From assembly GCF_048006345.1 (NCBI RefSeq), contig NZ_CP180351.1:3410001-3474000 (forward strand): a DNA stretch of 64,000 nucleotides, read 5' to 3'. This document shows, one piece after another, positions 26,385 through 34,429 of the stretch. The DNA comes from Marivita sp030148515 (lineage in GTDB: Bacteria; Pseudomonadota; Alphaproteobacteria; Rhodobacterales; Rhodobacteraceae). The position numbers were made by a program, and so were the translations under genes. Position 1 is the stretch's first letter; each line of letters begins with the position of its first letter. The notes below the pieces were generated by a model. It had not been told where the DNA came from and made no database searches. It saw nothing but the letters and a program-made list of their open reading frames with translations.

Positions 26385-27026
26385 TCACCGCAGCGTCGTG
26401 ATCGCCGTTTCAGGAACGACCGTGCCGTTGGCCAGCAACAATTCCACCTGCGTCGCCCCAAATCGCACTTCTTCGACCAAATCACCTGTGGCAATGCGCA
26501 CGTCGATATTTGTTTCATCTGCTACCCTGCGGATTTCCGCCGTATAGGTGGCAGGAGCTACGATCCGACCTTCGAAATCCGTTCCATTCCAAGTCACTCT
26601 CGACTGTCCCGCAGCCAAGGCGGCTTCGGAAACAACCGCGCCCCTTGAGTCGAGGATGACAAGTTTCACATCTCCGTCGAATTCGGTGATATCAGCGATT
26701 TCCAGCGTTATTTCCGCCCCGGTGAAATCAAACGGTCCTTCATGCAAGGCAAACCTGCCGACGACTGACGCATATGCCGTGATGCCACCAGCACCAAACG
26801 CGGAAGCAAGAATATCCAGTTTCTGATTGGTCAGAGTCTGCTGCTCCACCATGGAAAACGAAGCCAGTTGACTCGCGAATTGGTCGGCCGCCATTGGGCT
26901 GAGCGGGTCCTGGTTTTGGATCTGCGTGGTCAACATCCTCAAGAAAGTCTCGAAATCCTGCGACACATTCGAGATTTGCGCCTGAGACGTGCCACTGTTT
27001 CCCCCCATGATCGAAGCTACATCCAT
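26385..27026 (-). CDS. flgD: flagellar hook-capping protein FlgD
   Basis: A 213-residue scaffold that caps the growing hook. The N-terminal FlgD signature FETFLRMLTTQIQNQDPLSPMAADQFASQLASFSMVEQ (starting at residue ~25) is clear. The C-terminal FlgD Ig/tudor-like part follows (VTWNGTDFEGRIVAPATYTAEI). It lies six bases after fliK and is probably co-transcribed with it, since hook length control and capping act in the same step. It ends convergent to carB. Confidence 0.94.
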   Translation of the reverse strand: MDVASIMGGNSGTSQAQISNVSQDFETFLRMLTTQIQNQDPLSPMAADQFASQLASFSMVEQQTLTNQKLDILASAFGAGGITAYASVVGRFALHEGPFDFTGAEITLEIADITEFDGDVKLVILDSRGAVVSEAALAAGQSRVTWNGTDFEGRIVAPATYTAEIRRVADETNIDVRIATGDLVEEVRFGATQVELLLANGTVVPETAITTLR

Positions 27027-27032
27027 CGTACG

Positions 27033-28439
27033 TCACACTCGCTTGTCGATGCCGGAGACAACTGCATCAACTTTTTGTATTGTCGCGGTCATCGAAAGGT
27101 CGATTTCCGTCTCCGGTGGTCGAATTTCCGGCGAACGCTTTTGCGCGTCAGATCCCGAACGGCCACTGTTGAACGTGAATTCGTACCCTTCGATGCCCAA
27201 ACGTTTGAAGGTCGTTTTGAGTTCGTGCTGATTACGGGACATCAGATCGAGAACCTCTTTGCTGGAGGACGTGAAAGTCACATCCAGTATGTCACCGATG
27301 GTCTCAACGGTGACCAAAGACTGCGGTTCCGCGCCATCGCCGTCTGGCACCCGAGGTTGGAGCGGTGCCGGATTTGCGACAAGCCGATCGTGTGCCACCA
27401 GCCTCAGACCGCTTTCGCTCAAACGCGGCGCGTGCGTCGGCGGCACCTCCGCATCCAATTCGGGCGACGCCAAGTGGATCGAAGCCTCAAATGTTGGCAC
27501 AGCAGGCTTTTTGGGGTCCCAACTGGGGCGCACGCCGTTCGTATCTTGCTGTAGCTGCGCTGGCCTTTGATTTTCAACGCTACCGTTGGTTGGAAATTCC
27601 TTTGTTTGAATTTCGGGGTGCGAATGAGCTGATGTCGGCACACGTGTTAATCCGGCAGGAGAGCGGACTGGGCGAATGTCAATATCCTCACCGGTTTGTG
27701 CAGTTTGGTGCAAGCGTATTGCTTCTAGTCCAAACTTTTTCGGGTCAGGTGTTTCGTGGCCCTTAATGTGCACAACTTTCTCCAAGTTGCTTTTACCGGT
27801 TATCAATCGAAACAGTCCGAGCGAAGGAGCATCTCCATCGACCTGACTATGTTGATACTGCAAGAAGTAGTCTTGAGGTTTTAGCGGCTGACTCGATACA
27901 TTTGCACGGACCAACCAAGGCGCTGAAAAAGCTTCATTTTCCAGAATTTTATCTGAAACATCCAGATCGGACATTCTGGGATTTTCGTCGTCTGACGGAA
28001 CAATAATGTCCAGATCTTTTGTCAGGTTTATAAGATCAGAAGAGGAAACAGCTCCGTTTGAATCAGAACTGAAAAGTAACTGGTCTTCAGGAAGCTTTGG
28101 ATGTTTGGAATGCTCTGAAAACTTAGGATCAGTTGGGATTGTCCGATCGCCATCCATCACCGGCTCGATAGTTCCTTCAGCACCATGATCGCTGTCAGAA
28201 CAGCTTGTCTGACAATGGATGTTTGGAAAAATATAATTTTTATGACTTGTTTCTGCCGAGAGACGAGGATTGTCACCACCTGAACCAAAATTCTGTTTTT
28301 TCCAAAGAAGCAGGTCGAGACTGATCATCTCGAACTGGAATGCATCTGCCTTGGTCCTTTCCGAATTGGTAAGCTCAAGAGATGGGGAAGCCCCATATCG
28401 ATCATTCAGTGTCAGACCGTGGCTGTTTGGAACAATCAT
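27033..28439 (-). CDS. fliK: flagellar hook-length control protein FliK
   Basis: A Gln/Ser/Pro-rich protein of about 468 residues whose last ~120 residues carry the FliK C-terminal fold (SLVTVETIGDILDVTF, HELKTTFKRLGIEGYEFTF). The N-terminal two-thirds is low complexity and unlike named families, as expected for the ruler part. I chose the ATG at 28439 because GAGAG lies upstream; the first ATG (28484) overlaps a CtrA-type site. The 5' half is notably AT-rich compared with surrounding genes. It precedes flgD. Confidence 0.82.
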   Translation of the reverse strand: MIVPNSHGLTLNDRYGASPSLELTNSERTKADAFQFEMISLDLLLWKKQNFGSGGDNPRLSAETSHKNYIFPNIHCQTSCSDSDHGAEGTIEPVMDGDRTIPTDPKFSEHSKHPKLPEDQLLFSSDSNGAVSSSDLINLTKDLDIIVPSDDENPRMSDLDVSDKILENEAFSAPWLVRANVSSQPLKPQDYFLQYQHSQVDGDAPSLGLFRLITGKSNLEKVVHIKGHETPDPKKFGLEAIRLHQTAQTGEDIDIRPVRSPAGLTRVPTSAHSHPEIQTKEFPTNGSVENQRPAQLQQDTNGVRPSWDPKKPAVPTFEASIHLASPELDAEVPPTHAPRLSESGLRLVAHDRLVANPAPLQPRVPDGDGAEPQSLVTVETIGDILDVTFTSSSKEVLDLMSRNQHELKTTFKRLGIEGYEFTFNSGRSGSDAQKRSPEIRPPETEIDLSMTATIQKVDAVVSGIDKRV

Positions 28440-28483
28440 TTTATCTCTCACAGAATGTTGATCTCGATATTCCATAGAGAGCA

Positions 28484-28498
28484 TTAATCAGTAGTTAA
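28484..28498. promoter_or_regulatory. putative CtrA binding site (TTAA-N7-TTAA)
   Basis: TTAATCAGTAGTTAA has two TTAA half-sites separated by exactly 7 bases, the consensus for the alphaproteobacterial master regulator CtrA, which controls flagellar genes in Rhodobacterales. It lies in the divergent fliK-fliC region. Confidence 0.6.
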
Positions 28499-28510
28499 TT
28501 TTTGGAGTTG

Positions 28511-28519
28511 TGTGGATAA
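28511..28519 (-). promoter_or_regulatory. single DnaA-box-like 9-mer
   Basis: TGTGGATAA is the reverse complement of the consensus DnaA box TTATCCACA. It lies 12 bases from the CtrA-type site between fliK and fliC. A single match in 64 kb is compatible with chance. Confidence 0.35.
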
Positions 28520-28705
28520 ATTTTGATCCATTTCAGATTTCGACACCTCCATCAATTCATAATTCCTTCATGAATTCCAAAGAGTTTGATCGTGCACAAA
28601 TCAGTGGCGCGGGAAATTCCCAGCACGTGTCAGAATGGCATTCAAACCCAGGCCAAATGACTTGGCTTGAATTAAGATGTGCAAAGCACAGTTGAAAGGA
28701 ACACA

Positions 28706-29977
28706 ATGTCCAGTATTCTGACAAACAATGGCGCGATGGTTGCGCTCCAAACCCTGAAATCCATCAACTCTCGTCTGACTGAAACGCAGAACGAGATCTC
28801 TACAGGGAAATCTGTAGGTAACGCGCGTGACAATGCTGCGGTCTGGGCCATTTCGAAGGTGATGGAATCCGACGTAAAGGGATTCCAGGGAATTTCCGAC
28901 AGCCTGAATCTTGGCGAGTCCACCGTCGCCGTTGCCCGAAACGGCGCAGAAACGGTCACAGACCTACTGACAGACATGAAAGGCAAGATTGTCGCGTCGC
29001 AAGAGCAGAATGTCGATCGCGCAAAGATCCAGACCGACATTGTTGCCCTGCGCGACCAGATCAATGCCGTTGTAGGCGCCGCCCAATTCAACGGCCTCAA
29101 TTTGCTGTCGAACCGGGCAACCACGGCTGGTTCCGGCACTGTCAATGTTCTTGCCTCATTGGATCGATCATCTTCCGGCGTGGCGGCAAGCGACATCACT
29201 GTCGGCAAGAAAGACCTTGGGACAGCTGCAAGTTCTGTGACCGGCGGCACCGTCGCGAACCTGACGGCGGCGGCAACTCTCAACGCGACCCAAAGCGTCT
29301 CGCTTGCCGTAACCACCCCCACGGGTGCCGGCCAGATCTTCAGCATCGGATTGACGGGCACGGACGCCAACGGCGACAAATTTACAGCCGCAGACTACAC
29401 AACAGGTACCACGGCGACAGATGCCCAGAAAATCATGTACATAGCGCGCGACGGGGATACCGCAGGCGATATTGCGAAAGGACTTGCGCAGGCCTTCGCA
29501 ATTTACGCAGCCGAAGAAGGGCTTGATACAGATGTTCTCAACATCACTGCCTCGGGAAGCAACCTGACAGTGACCTCGACCGTGACTGATGCGACCGATA
29601 CGATCGCGGCCCGGATCGATACGCTGACCAGCCCAACAGAAGTCACAATTGGCGGCGGTCTGGAAAAGCTGAACGACATCGATGTGACCACTGACGCTGG
29701 GGCCGATGCGGCCCTGGTCGCGATCGAATTCATGATCCAGAACGCTATCGATTCAGCGGCATCTTTCGGTTCGGCCCAAGGCAGGATCGAAACGCAGTCG
29801 AACTTTATCAGCAGTCTGACAGACTCGCTCAAATCTGGGATCGGTACGCTTGTCGATGCCAATATGGAAGAAGCATCGGCACGCCTTCAGGCCCTCCAGG
29901 TGCAACAACAGTTGGGGGTACAGGCACTTTCCATCGCCAATCAGGCGCCGCAGTCTCTGCTTTCATTGTTCCGATAA
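28706..29977 (+). CDS. fliC: flagellin
   Basis: A 423-residue filament subunit. The N-terminal D0/D1 helices (SSILTNNGAMVALQTLKSINSRL, then TGKSVGNARDNAAVWAISKVMESD) and C-terminal D1/D0 (AQGRIETQSNFISSLTDSLKSG, ending IANQAPQSLLSLFR) are typical of alphaproteobacterial flagellins. The central ~180 residues are Thr/Ala/Gly-rich and variable. Start 28706 has GAAAGGA upstream. It heads the flaF-flbT group, separated by a hairpin, and diverges from fliK. Confidence 0.95.
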   Translation: MSSILTNNGAMVALQTLKSINSRLTETQNEISTGKSVGNARDNAAVWAISKVMESDVKGFQGISDSLNLGESTVAVARNGAETVTDLLTDMKGKIVASQEQNVDRAKIQTDIVALRDQINAVVGAAQFNGLNLLSNRATTAGSGTVNVLASLDRSSSGVAASDITVGKKDLGTAASSVTGGTVANLTAAATLNATQSVSLAVTTPTGAGQIFSIGLTGTDANGDKFTAADYTTGTTATDAQKIMYIARDGDTAGDIAKGLAQAFAIYAAEEGLDTDVLNITASGSNLTVTSTVTDATDTIAARIDTLTSPTEVTIGGGLEKLNDIDVTTDAGADAALVAIEFMIQNAIDSAASFGSAQGRIETQSNFISSLTDSLKSGIGTLVDANMEEASARLQALQVQQQLGVQALSIANQAPQSLLSLFR

Positions 29978-29984
29978 CGCGCTA

Positions 29985-30006
29985 TCGGGCCACCCCGGTG
30001 GCCCGA
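29985..30006 (+). terminator. hairpin after fliC, without T-run
   Basis: TCGGGCCACC (29985-29994) pairs with GGTGGCCCGA (29997-30006). It begins 8 bases after the flagellin stop and is not followed by a U-tract, so it may stabilise the abundant fliC transcript and allow partial read-through into flaF-flbT. Confidence 0.6.
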
Positions 30007-30044
30007 CACACAATCGAAACGACGATAGGACATAGGCTCAGGCA

Positions 30045-30416
30045 ATGGCTGCACATATGCACGCGTATCAAAGCTACGCATCGACTCCTGCCAAATCGGC
30101 GAGGGATACTGAAATCGAGATCATTCTTGAAACGACACGTCGCTTAAAATGCGCCGCCGAGTTGCGTCACGACGATTTTCCACGATTTGCTTCTGCTTTG
30201 CAGGACAATCGGAAGCTCTGGATCACTCTCGCCGCTGATGTCGCAAATTCAACAAACGGGCTACCCGCAGAGCTTCGCGCAAAGATCTTTTATCTGTCTG
30301 AGTTTACTCAAGATTATTCTCGGAAAGTTCTTTCTGAAAAGCTGGAAATTACTCCCCTTCTTGACATCAATCTTGCCGTGTTACGCGGCCTCGCAGCCAC
30401 GGGGAAGTCGGGATGA
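30045..30416 (+). CDS. flaF: flagellar biosynthesis regulator FlaF
   Basis: A 123-residue cytosolic protein with the FlaF pattern: AYQSYASTPAKSARDTEIEIILETTRRL at the N terminus, then NRKLWITLAADVANSTNGLPAELRAKIFYLSEFT. In alphaproteobacteria FlaF and FlbT balance flagellin synthesis and export, with FlaF needed for flagellin production or secretion. Its stop overlaps the flbT start by four bases. The start could be 30045 or 30057. Confidence 0.92.
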   Translation: MAAHMHAYQSYASTPAKSARDTEIEIILETTRRLKCAAELRHDDFPRFASALQDNRKLWITLAADVANSTNGLPAELRAKIFYLSEFTQDYSRKVLSEKLEITPLLDINLAVLRGLAATGKSG

Positions 30417-30817
30417 GCGGACTAGTTCTAAAGCTCGGCCCGAAGGAACGAGTCTTGATTAATGGCGCTGTCATCGAGAATGGGGACCGTCGCTCACGGA
30501 TCACGGTCTTGACGTCAAAGGCCAATATTCTACGCCTCAGGGATGCAATCCATCCTGATCAGGCCAATACTCCGGTTCGGCGCGCGTGTTACCTTGCCCA
30601 GTTGCTTCTGAGCGGTGAAGTGGAGGCACGGCCATTGTGGGAAAGACTTTTCGGTCAGGTTCAAACATTGTCTGACATCCTTGCAGATCCGCACAGTGCG
30701 GCGCTCCTCGCACAGGCCAAGTCATCAATTTCAGAGCAAAATGCCTATGCGTGCCTGAAATTGCTGCGGCAACTCTTGCCGTTGGAGGCGCATCTGTTGG
30801 CGCAAGCAAAGCAATGA
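30413..30817 (+). CDS. flbT: flagellar biosynthesis repressor FlbT
   Basis: A 134-residue protein matching FlbT: LVLKLGPKERVLINGAVIENGD at the N terminus, then TPVRRACYLAQLLLSGE. FlbT binds the flagellin mRNA 5' region in related bacteria and controls its stability. It is translationally coupled to flaF upstream and to the DUF1217 gene downstream by ATGA overlaps. Confidence 0.93.
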   Translation: MSGLVLKLGPKERVLINGAVIENGDRRSRITVLTSKANILRLRDAIHPDQANTPVRRACYLAQLLLSGEVEARPLWERLFGQVQTLSDILADPHSAALLAQAKSSISEQNAYACLKLLRQLLPLEAHLLAQAKQ

Positions 30818-31629
30818 GTTTTCAACCCTTTGTCCTAGGAACCGGCCTGCCTGGATGGAACTTGCTCAACGCAACGCTCGAAATGCAGAAATCTGCGTTC
30901 AACCAAAGCAGGTCGACGCTTTCGGATTCAAACTATTTTCTGGAACGCTTCGCGGACATCAATACTCCCGACGACATCGTGTCTGACCGTCGGCTCATGC
31001 GTGTCGTTCTAGGTGCCTATGGGCTCTCGGATGATATCGAAAACAGGTATTTCATCAAAACTGTCATGGCCGAAGGTGTGGCCGATCCAGAAGCGCTCGC
31101 AAACAGGCTTGCAGATCGCAGATACAGGGCCTTGGCAGCAGATTTCGATTTTTCAGCTTCGTCTCCGACTCACAAGGCAGACCCGGGTCTTTCTAGCCGG
31201 ACAGTCGAAAACTTTAGGAACCAAACCTTCGAGACCGAAATCGGAAAAGCCGACAATGATATGCGGCTGGCTCTTGGATTTTCCCGTGAACTCAGCACAG
31301 TTTGGCGCGCGGCCAGTTCGAACAGCGCGGCATGGTACCAGATTTTGGCCACGCCCCCGCTGCGAGAGGTGCTTCAGACATCGCTTGGCCTCCCATCCGA
31401 GTTTGTTCGCCTCGACATCGACGACCAGCACAGCCGCATTCAGGCGAAGGCCCAAAGTGTATTCGGCACGAGCGATATAGGAGAACTGGCTGGCGCTGCG
31501 CTTGCGGATCAGATCACCCAACGGTTCCTGCTGATACGACAGGCAGGAAATACGTCGGGCAGCACGTCTCTGCAGACCGCGCTTGTCTTGCTCAATGCCA
31601 TCCAGATGAGGGACGATTTCCTGAATTGA
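30814..31629 (+). CDS. DUF1217 domain flagellar protein
   Basis: A 271-residue soluble protein of the DUF1217 family found in alphaproteobacterial flagellar loci. It shows the family segments RFADINTPDDIVSDRRLMRVVLGAYGL and DPEALANRLADRRYRALAADFDF. The exact role is unknown. The start at 30814 gives the ATGA overlap with flbT; the in-frame start at 30751 lies well inside flbT. It converges on fliI with a gap of 10 bases. Confidence 0.85.
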   Translation: MSFQPFVLGTGLPGWNLLNATLEMQKSAFNQSRSTLSDSNYFLERFADINTPDDIVSDRRLMRVVLGAYGLSDDIENRYFIKTVMAEGVADPEALANRLADRRYRALAADFDFSASSPTHKADPGLSSRTVENFRNQTFETEIGKADNDMRLALGFSRELSTVWRAASSNSAAWYQILATPPLREVLQTSLGLPSEFVRLDIDDQHSRIQAKAQSVFGTSDIGELAGAALADQITQRFLLIRQAGNTSGSTSLQTALVLLNAIQMRDDFLN

Positions 31630-31639
31630 CCGGCCGGCC

Positions 31640-32974
31640 TCAGTCCTTCAGCGCGCCACAGCGCAAAAGACAAAGCCTGAGTGCGGCAAAGCTTTCGGCG
31701 ATCGTACATGTCACACGGGACAGTGCGAAATCGGAAAAATTCCCATGGAATGCAATGGCCTGATCCAATTGGGTGTCTGTCCCCGCGGAATACAGCCCAG
31801 CTTCGATGAGTGGCAAAGACCCCTCGTACTTTGCGACGAGGCGTCTTGCCCGCACTATCAGATCATTTTCACCATTATCGGCCGCCTCTGGCAAAGACCG
31901 GGACACGGACTGCAGAATATTGACGGCTGGAAACCGCCCTTGATCGGCCAGTTTTCGATCAAGAACAAAATGCCCGTCCAGAACGCCCTTGAGCATATCG
32001 GCGACAGGTTCATTCATGTCCGATGCCGCGACAAGGACATTGAAGATCGCCGTGATGTCACCTGTTCCCGTGAGGCCAGGCCCGGCGCGTTCAGCCATTT
32101 TGCTGATCTGCGCCGGGGTCGACGGGGGAAATCCCCGCAGGCTCGGGAATTCCCCAGCAGACGCAGCCACCTCTCTGTGAGCTTCGGCAAACCGCGTGAC
32201 CGAATCAACAAACAGCAACACATGCTGACCAGCATCGCGAAAAAACTCGGCCACGCGCATGGCCGTCATTGGGCAGCGCAGACGCGTACTTGGTGCCGCA
32301 TCAGCGCTGGCCGCGACAACAACTGCGCGACAGAGTCTGTCTTCCCGCAAAACTATTTGTGTAAAATCGTTTATTTCTCGGCTTCGCTCTCCGACAAGGG
32401 CAAGAACAACCACATCGGCTTCGATCGATTGCATGAGATTCGCGAGAAGCGTTGATTTGCCAACGCCCGCGCCAGCAAAAATCCCAACACGCTGACCACG
32501 CACGATGGGCAAAATCGTATTGAAGAGATGAAACCCCGTTTGCAAACGCGCGCCCAGTGGCTTGCGGTGTCCGCCCATGGGAGGGTCGTTATCGATCTCC
32601 AACCCGGACGGCCCAGAAACCAGCGGAGCGCCATCCAATGGCTGGCCAAAAGGGTCGATAACGCGACCAAGCCATGACGTGTCCGGGAAGATCCGTACGC
32701 GCCCCGACAAGATTACCCTGTCCCCCAACGCAACGCGCTGAGGTGGACCATCCGGTAGCATTGTCACGCCGTCGCCAGACAGACAAAGCACGTCACCGGT
32801 CAGTGACGTTCCATCGCTGCGAAACAGGCGCAGCCGGTCTCCCAGCCGGGCCTCCTCTTCGAGACCAGCGATGCGAATCGTATGACCATCCGTGGAAATA
32901 ACACGCCCGACCGCGCGCGATCGGGCAATGTCAGAGACCTTGCTCTTCAGCTGGACCAAAACTGGTTTGTTCAT
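31640..32974 (-). CDS. fliI: flagellar export ATPase FliI
   Basis: A 444-residue F1-beta-like ATPase that drives flagellar type III export with FliH and FliJ. Walker A is GAGVGKSTL; ALVGERSREINDF (catalytic region), LFVDSVTRFAEAHREV (Walker B) and GYPPS-like GFPPSTPAQIS follow. The start at 32974 has GGAG eight bases upstream; another ATG four codons earlier is possible. It is divergent from flgB and stands alone on its strand, without fliH or fliJ alongside. Confidence 0.95.
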   Translation of the reverse strand: MNKPVLVQLKSKVSDIARSRAVGRVISTDGHTIRIAGLEEEARLGDRLRLFRSDGTSLTGDVLCLSGDGVTMLPDGPPQRVALGDRVILSGRVRIFPDTSWLGRVIDPFGQPLDGAPLVSGPSGLEIDNDPPMGGHRKPLGARLQTGFHLFNTILPIVRGQRVGIFAGAGVGKSTLLANLMQSIEADVVVLALVGERSREINDFTQIVLREDRLCRAVVVAASADAAPSTRLRCPMTAMRVAEFFRDAGQHVLLFVDSVTRFAEAHREVAASAGEFPSLRGFPPSTPAQISKMAERAGPGLTGTGDITAIFNVLVAASDMNEPVADMLKGVLDGHFVLDRKLADQGRFPAVNILQSVSRSLPEAADNGENDLIVRARRLVAKYEGSLPLIEAGLYSAGTDTQLDQAIAFHGNFSDFALSRVTCTIAESFAALRLCLLRCGALKD

Positions 32975-33021
32975 CGTGCGCTCCATTCAGCCGGTGAAAA
33001 CCCTTTCTAAAGGAATCAGGG

Positions 33022-33036
33022 TTAAGCCTTCGTTGA
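33022..33036. promoter_or_regulatory. degenerate CtrA-type site upstream of flgB
   Basis: TTAAGCCTTCGTTGA is one exact TTAA half-site and one TTGA half-site with 7-base spacing, located between divergent fliI and flgB and 25 bases before the flgB start. One mismatch makes it tentative. Confidence 0.35.
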
Positions 33037-33060
33037 ACGAAACGAGGGAGAAGCCCTACA

Positions 33061-33444
33061 ATGTTCCAGAATCTGGATATGTTCAAAACTGCCATGTCGA
33101 TGGCTCGCCATGCTGGCGTCAAACAAGCGCTGACATCACAGAACGTCGCCAATTCGGATACGCCCGGATATCGCGCAAGATCGGTGACGTCCTTTGCCGA
33201 TTTGGTGCCTGATAACCCGCGCGAACTGGCTTTGCGCACAACACGGTCTGCGCATTTCGGGCACCGAAACAGCCTGGAAACGACACCCGTCGAGACCCGC
33301 GCGAACAGTGATCCGAACGGCAACAGCGTCGTTCTCGAATCCGAAATCCTGAATTCCGTGGACGCCAAGCGCCAGCATGATCGCGCTCTCGCCATCTATC
33401 GCGCCTCTCTGGGCATGCTGCGCAGCGCCCTCAGCAAACAGTAG
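33061..33444 (+). CDS. flgB: flagellar basal-body rod protein FlgB
   Basis: A 127-residue proximal rod subunit. The rod-family N-terminal segment with SQNVANSDTPGYRARSV (near residue 28) and a C-terminal helix of the rod family (HDRALAIYRASLGMLRSALSK) are visible. It heads a plus-strand operon flgB-flgC-fliE-fliQ-flgF-flgG-flgA-flgH-fliL with short gaps or overlaps. Confidence 0.94.
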   Translation: MFQNLDMFKTAMSMARHAGVKQALTSQNVANSDTPGYRARSVTSFADLVPDNPRELALRTTRSAHFGHRNSLETTPVETRANSDPNGNSVVLESEILNSVDAKRQHDRALAIYRASLGMLRSALSKQ

Positions 33445-33452
33445 GGGGCGCT

Positions 33453-33842
33453 ATGTCAGCATTTTCAGACTCCCTCGGCGTCTCTGCAAGTGGGCTCAAG
33501 GCACAGTCACACCGGCTGAGGATCGTCGCCGAAAACGTGGCAAACACCGACACACCGGGGTATCGCCGCAAAACCGTAGCTTTTTCAGAAGCCATCGAAA
33601 GGTCGGGGTTGGCTCAAGTCACCGTTGACAAGGTGGCGCTTGATCGGCGGGCCGGTGAACAGATTTTCGACCCGGGCCATCCGTTGGCGGACGCTTCGGG
33701 GCACTACACCGGATCAAATGTCGACCTCATCGTCGAGATCGCAGACGCGCGTGAAGCCCAGCGCAGCTACGAGGCGAACCTCAAGATGTTCGATCAAGCC
33801 CGCCAGATGTCTTCAGGCCTTATGGACCTGTTGCGCAAATAA
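33453..33842 (+). CDS. flgC: flagellar basal-body rod protein FlgC
   Basis: A 129-residue rod subunit with LGVSASGLKAQSHRLRIVAENVANTDTPGYRRK (the rod/hook N-terminal signature), and the C-terminal NVDLIVEIADAREAQRSYEANLKMFDQARQM. A GGGGG ribosome site lies just upstream; the gap to flgB is 8 bases. Confidence 0.95.
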   Translation: MSAFSDSLGVSASGLKAQSHRLRIVAENVANTDTPGYRRKTVAFSEAIERSGLAQVTVDKVALDRRAGEQIFDPGHPLADASGHYTGSNVDLIVEIADAREAQRSYEANLKMFDQARQMSSGLMDLLRK

Positions 33843-33866
33843 CCCTTTCCAGAATGGAGAACCCCC

Positions 33867-34154
33867 ATGGACGTCAAAACGCTCTTCGCATCTCAGCAAT
33901 ATGCATCTCTGAAATCTGCAACAGAACCCGATCCACGGGCGGCGATCGCACAGAGTTTTGCAAAAATCACCGAAGATTTCGCCCAGACCCTGACTTCAAC
34001 CGAAAACGTCGCCATGGGATCGATGTACGGTGATGCCGATCCTCATGCACTGGTGGAAGCACTGTCGCAGTCGCAATTGGCCGTGGAAACAGCCGTCACT
34101 GTCCGAAATCGCGTGGTCGAGGCGTATCAGGAAATCCTGCGCATGCCGGTATAA
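33867..34154 (+). CDS. fliE: flagellar hook-basal body complex protein FliE
   Basis: A 95-residue protein linking MS ring and rod. The C-terminal half has the FliE core: DPHALVEALSQSQLAVETAVTVRNRVVEAYQEILRMPV. The position between flgC and fliQ is conserved in alphaproteobacteria. Confidence 0.93.
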   Translation: MDVKTLFASQQYASLKSATEPDPRAAIAQSFAKITEDFAQTLTSTENVAMGSMYGDADPHALVEALSQSQLAVETAVTVRNRVVEAYQEILRMPV

Positions 34155-34158
34155 GCCC

Positions 34159-34428
34159 GTGCTGGGCGAAGGCTACATCTATGATGTTCTGCGCGAAGGC
34201 TTGCGGGTGGCCGTCCTGATTTCGGCACCCGTACTCTTGGTGGCGCTCGTCACTGGTGTGTCGATCGGACTGTTTCAGGCGCTGACCTCAATTCAGGAAA
34301 TGACACTGACATTCGTACCAAAGCTGGTGGCGATGCTGTCAGTGTTCTGGGCCTCGATGAACTTCATGACGCAAAGCCTGATCGATTTTTTCCAGACCAT
34401 CATCATTCCGTCAATTGCAGGAGGCTGA
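34159..34428 (+). CDS. fliQ: flagellar export apparatus protein FliQ
   Basis: An 89-residue inner-membrane protein with two hydrophobic helices (AVLISAPVLLVALVTGVSIG and FVPKLVAMLSVFWASMNFMT) and the invariant FQALTSIQEMTLTFVPK. It is part of the FliPQR export gate. The start is GTG at 34159, giving exactly the usual length; the longer in-frame ATG would begin inside fliE. FliR lies nearby on the opposite strand; fliP is not in this window. Confidence 0.95.
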   Translation: MLGEGYIYDVLREGLRVAVLISAPVLLVALVTGVSIGLFQALTSIQEMTLTFVPKLVAMLSVFWASMNFMTQSLIDFFQTIIIPSIAGG

Positions 34429-34429
34429 C

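Noticed and set aside
28560..28705. Sigma-54 or sigma-28 promoter upstream of fliC
   Set aside because: I searched for GG-N10-GC and for TAAA / GCCGATAA-like pairs. Nearest candidates (TGGCGCGGG and TTGGCTTGA) lack the second element at the right spacing.
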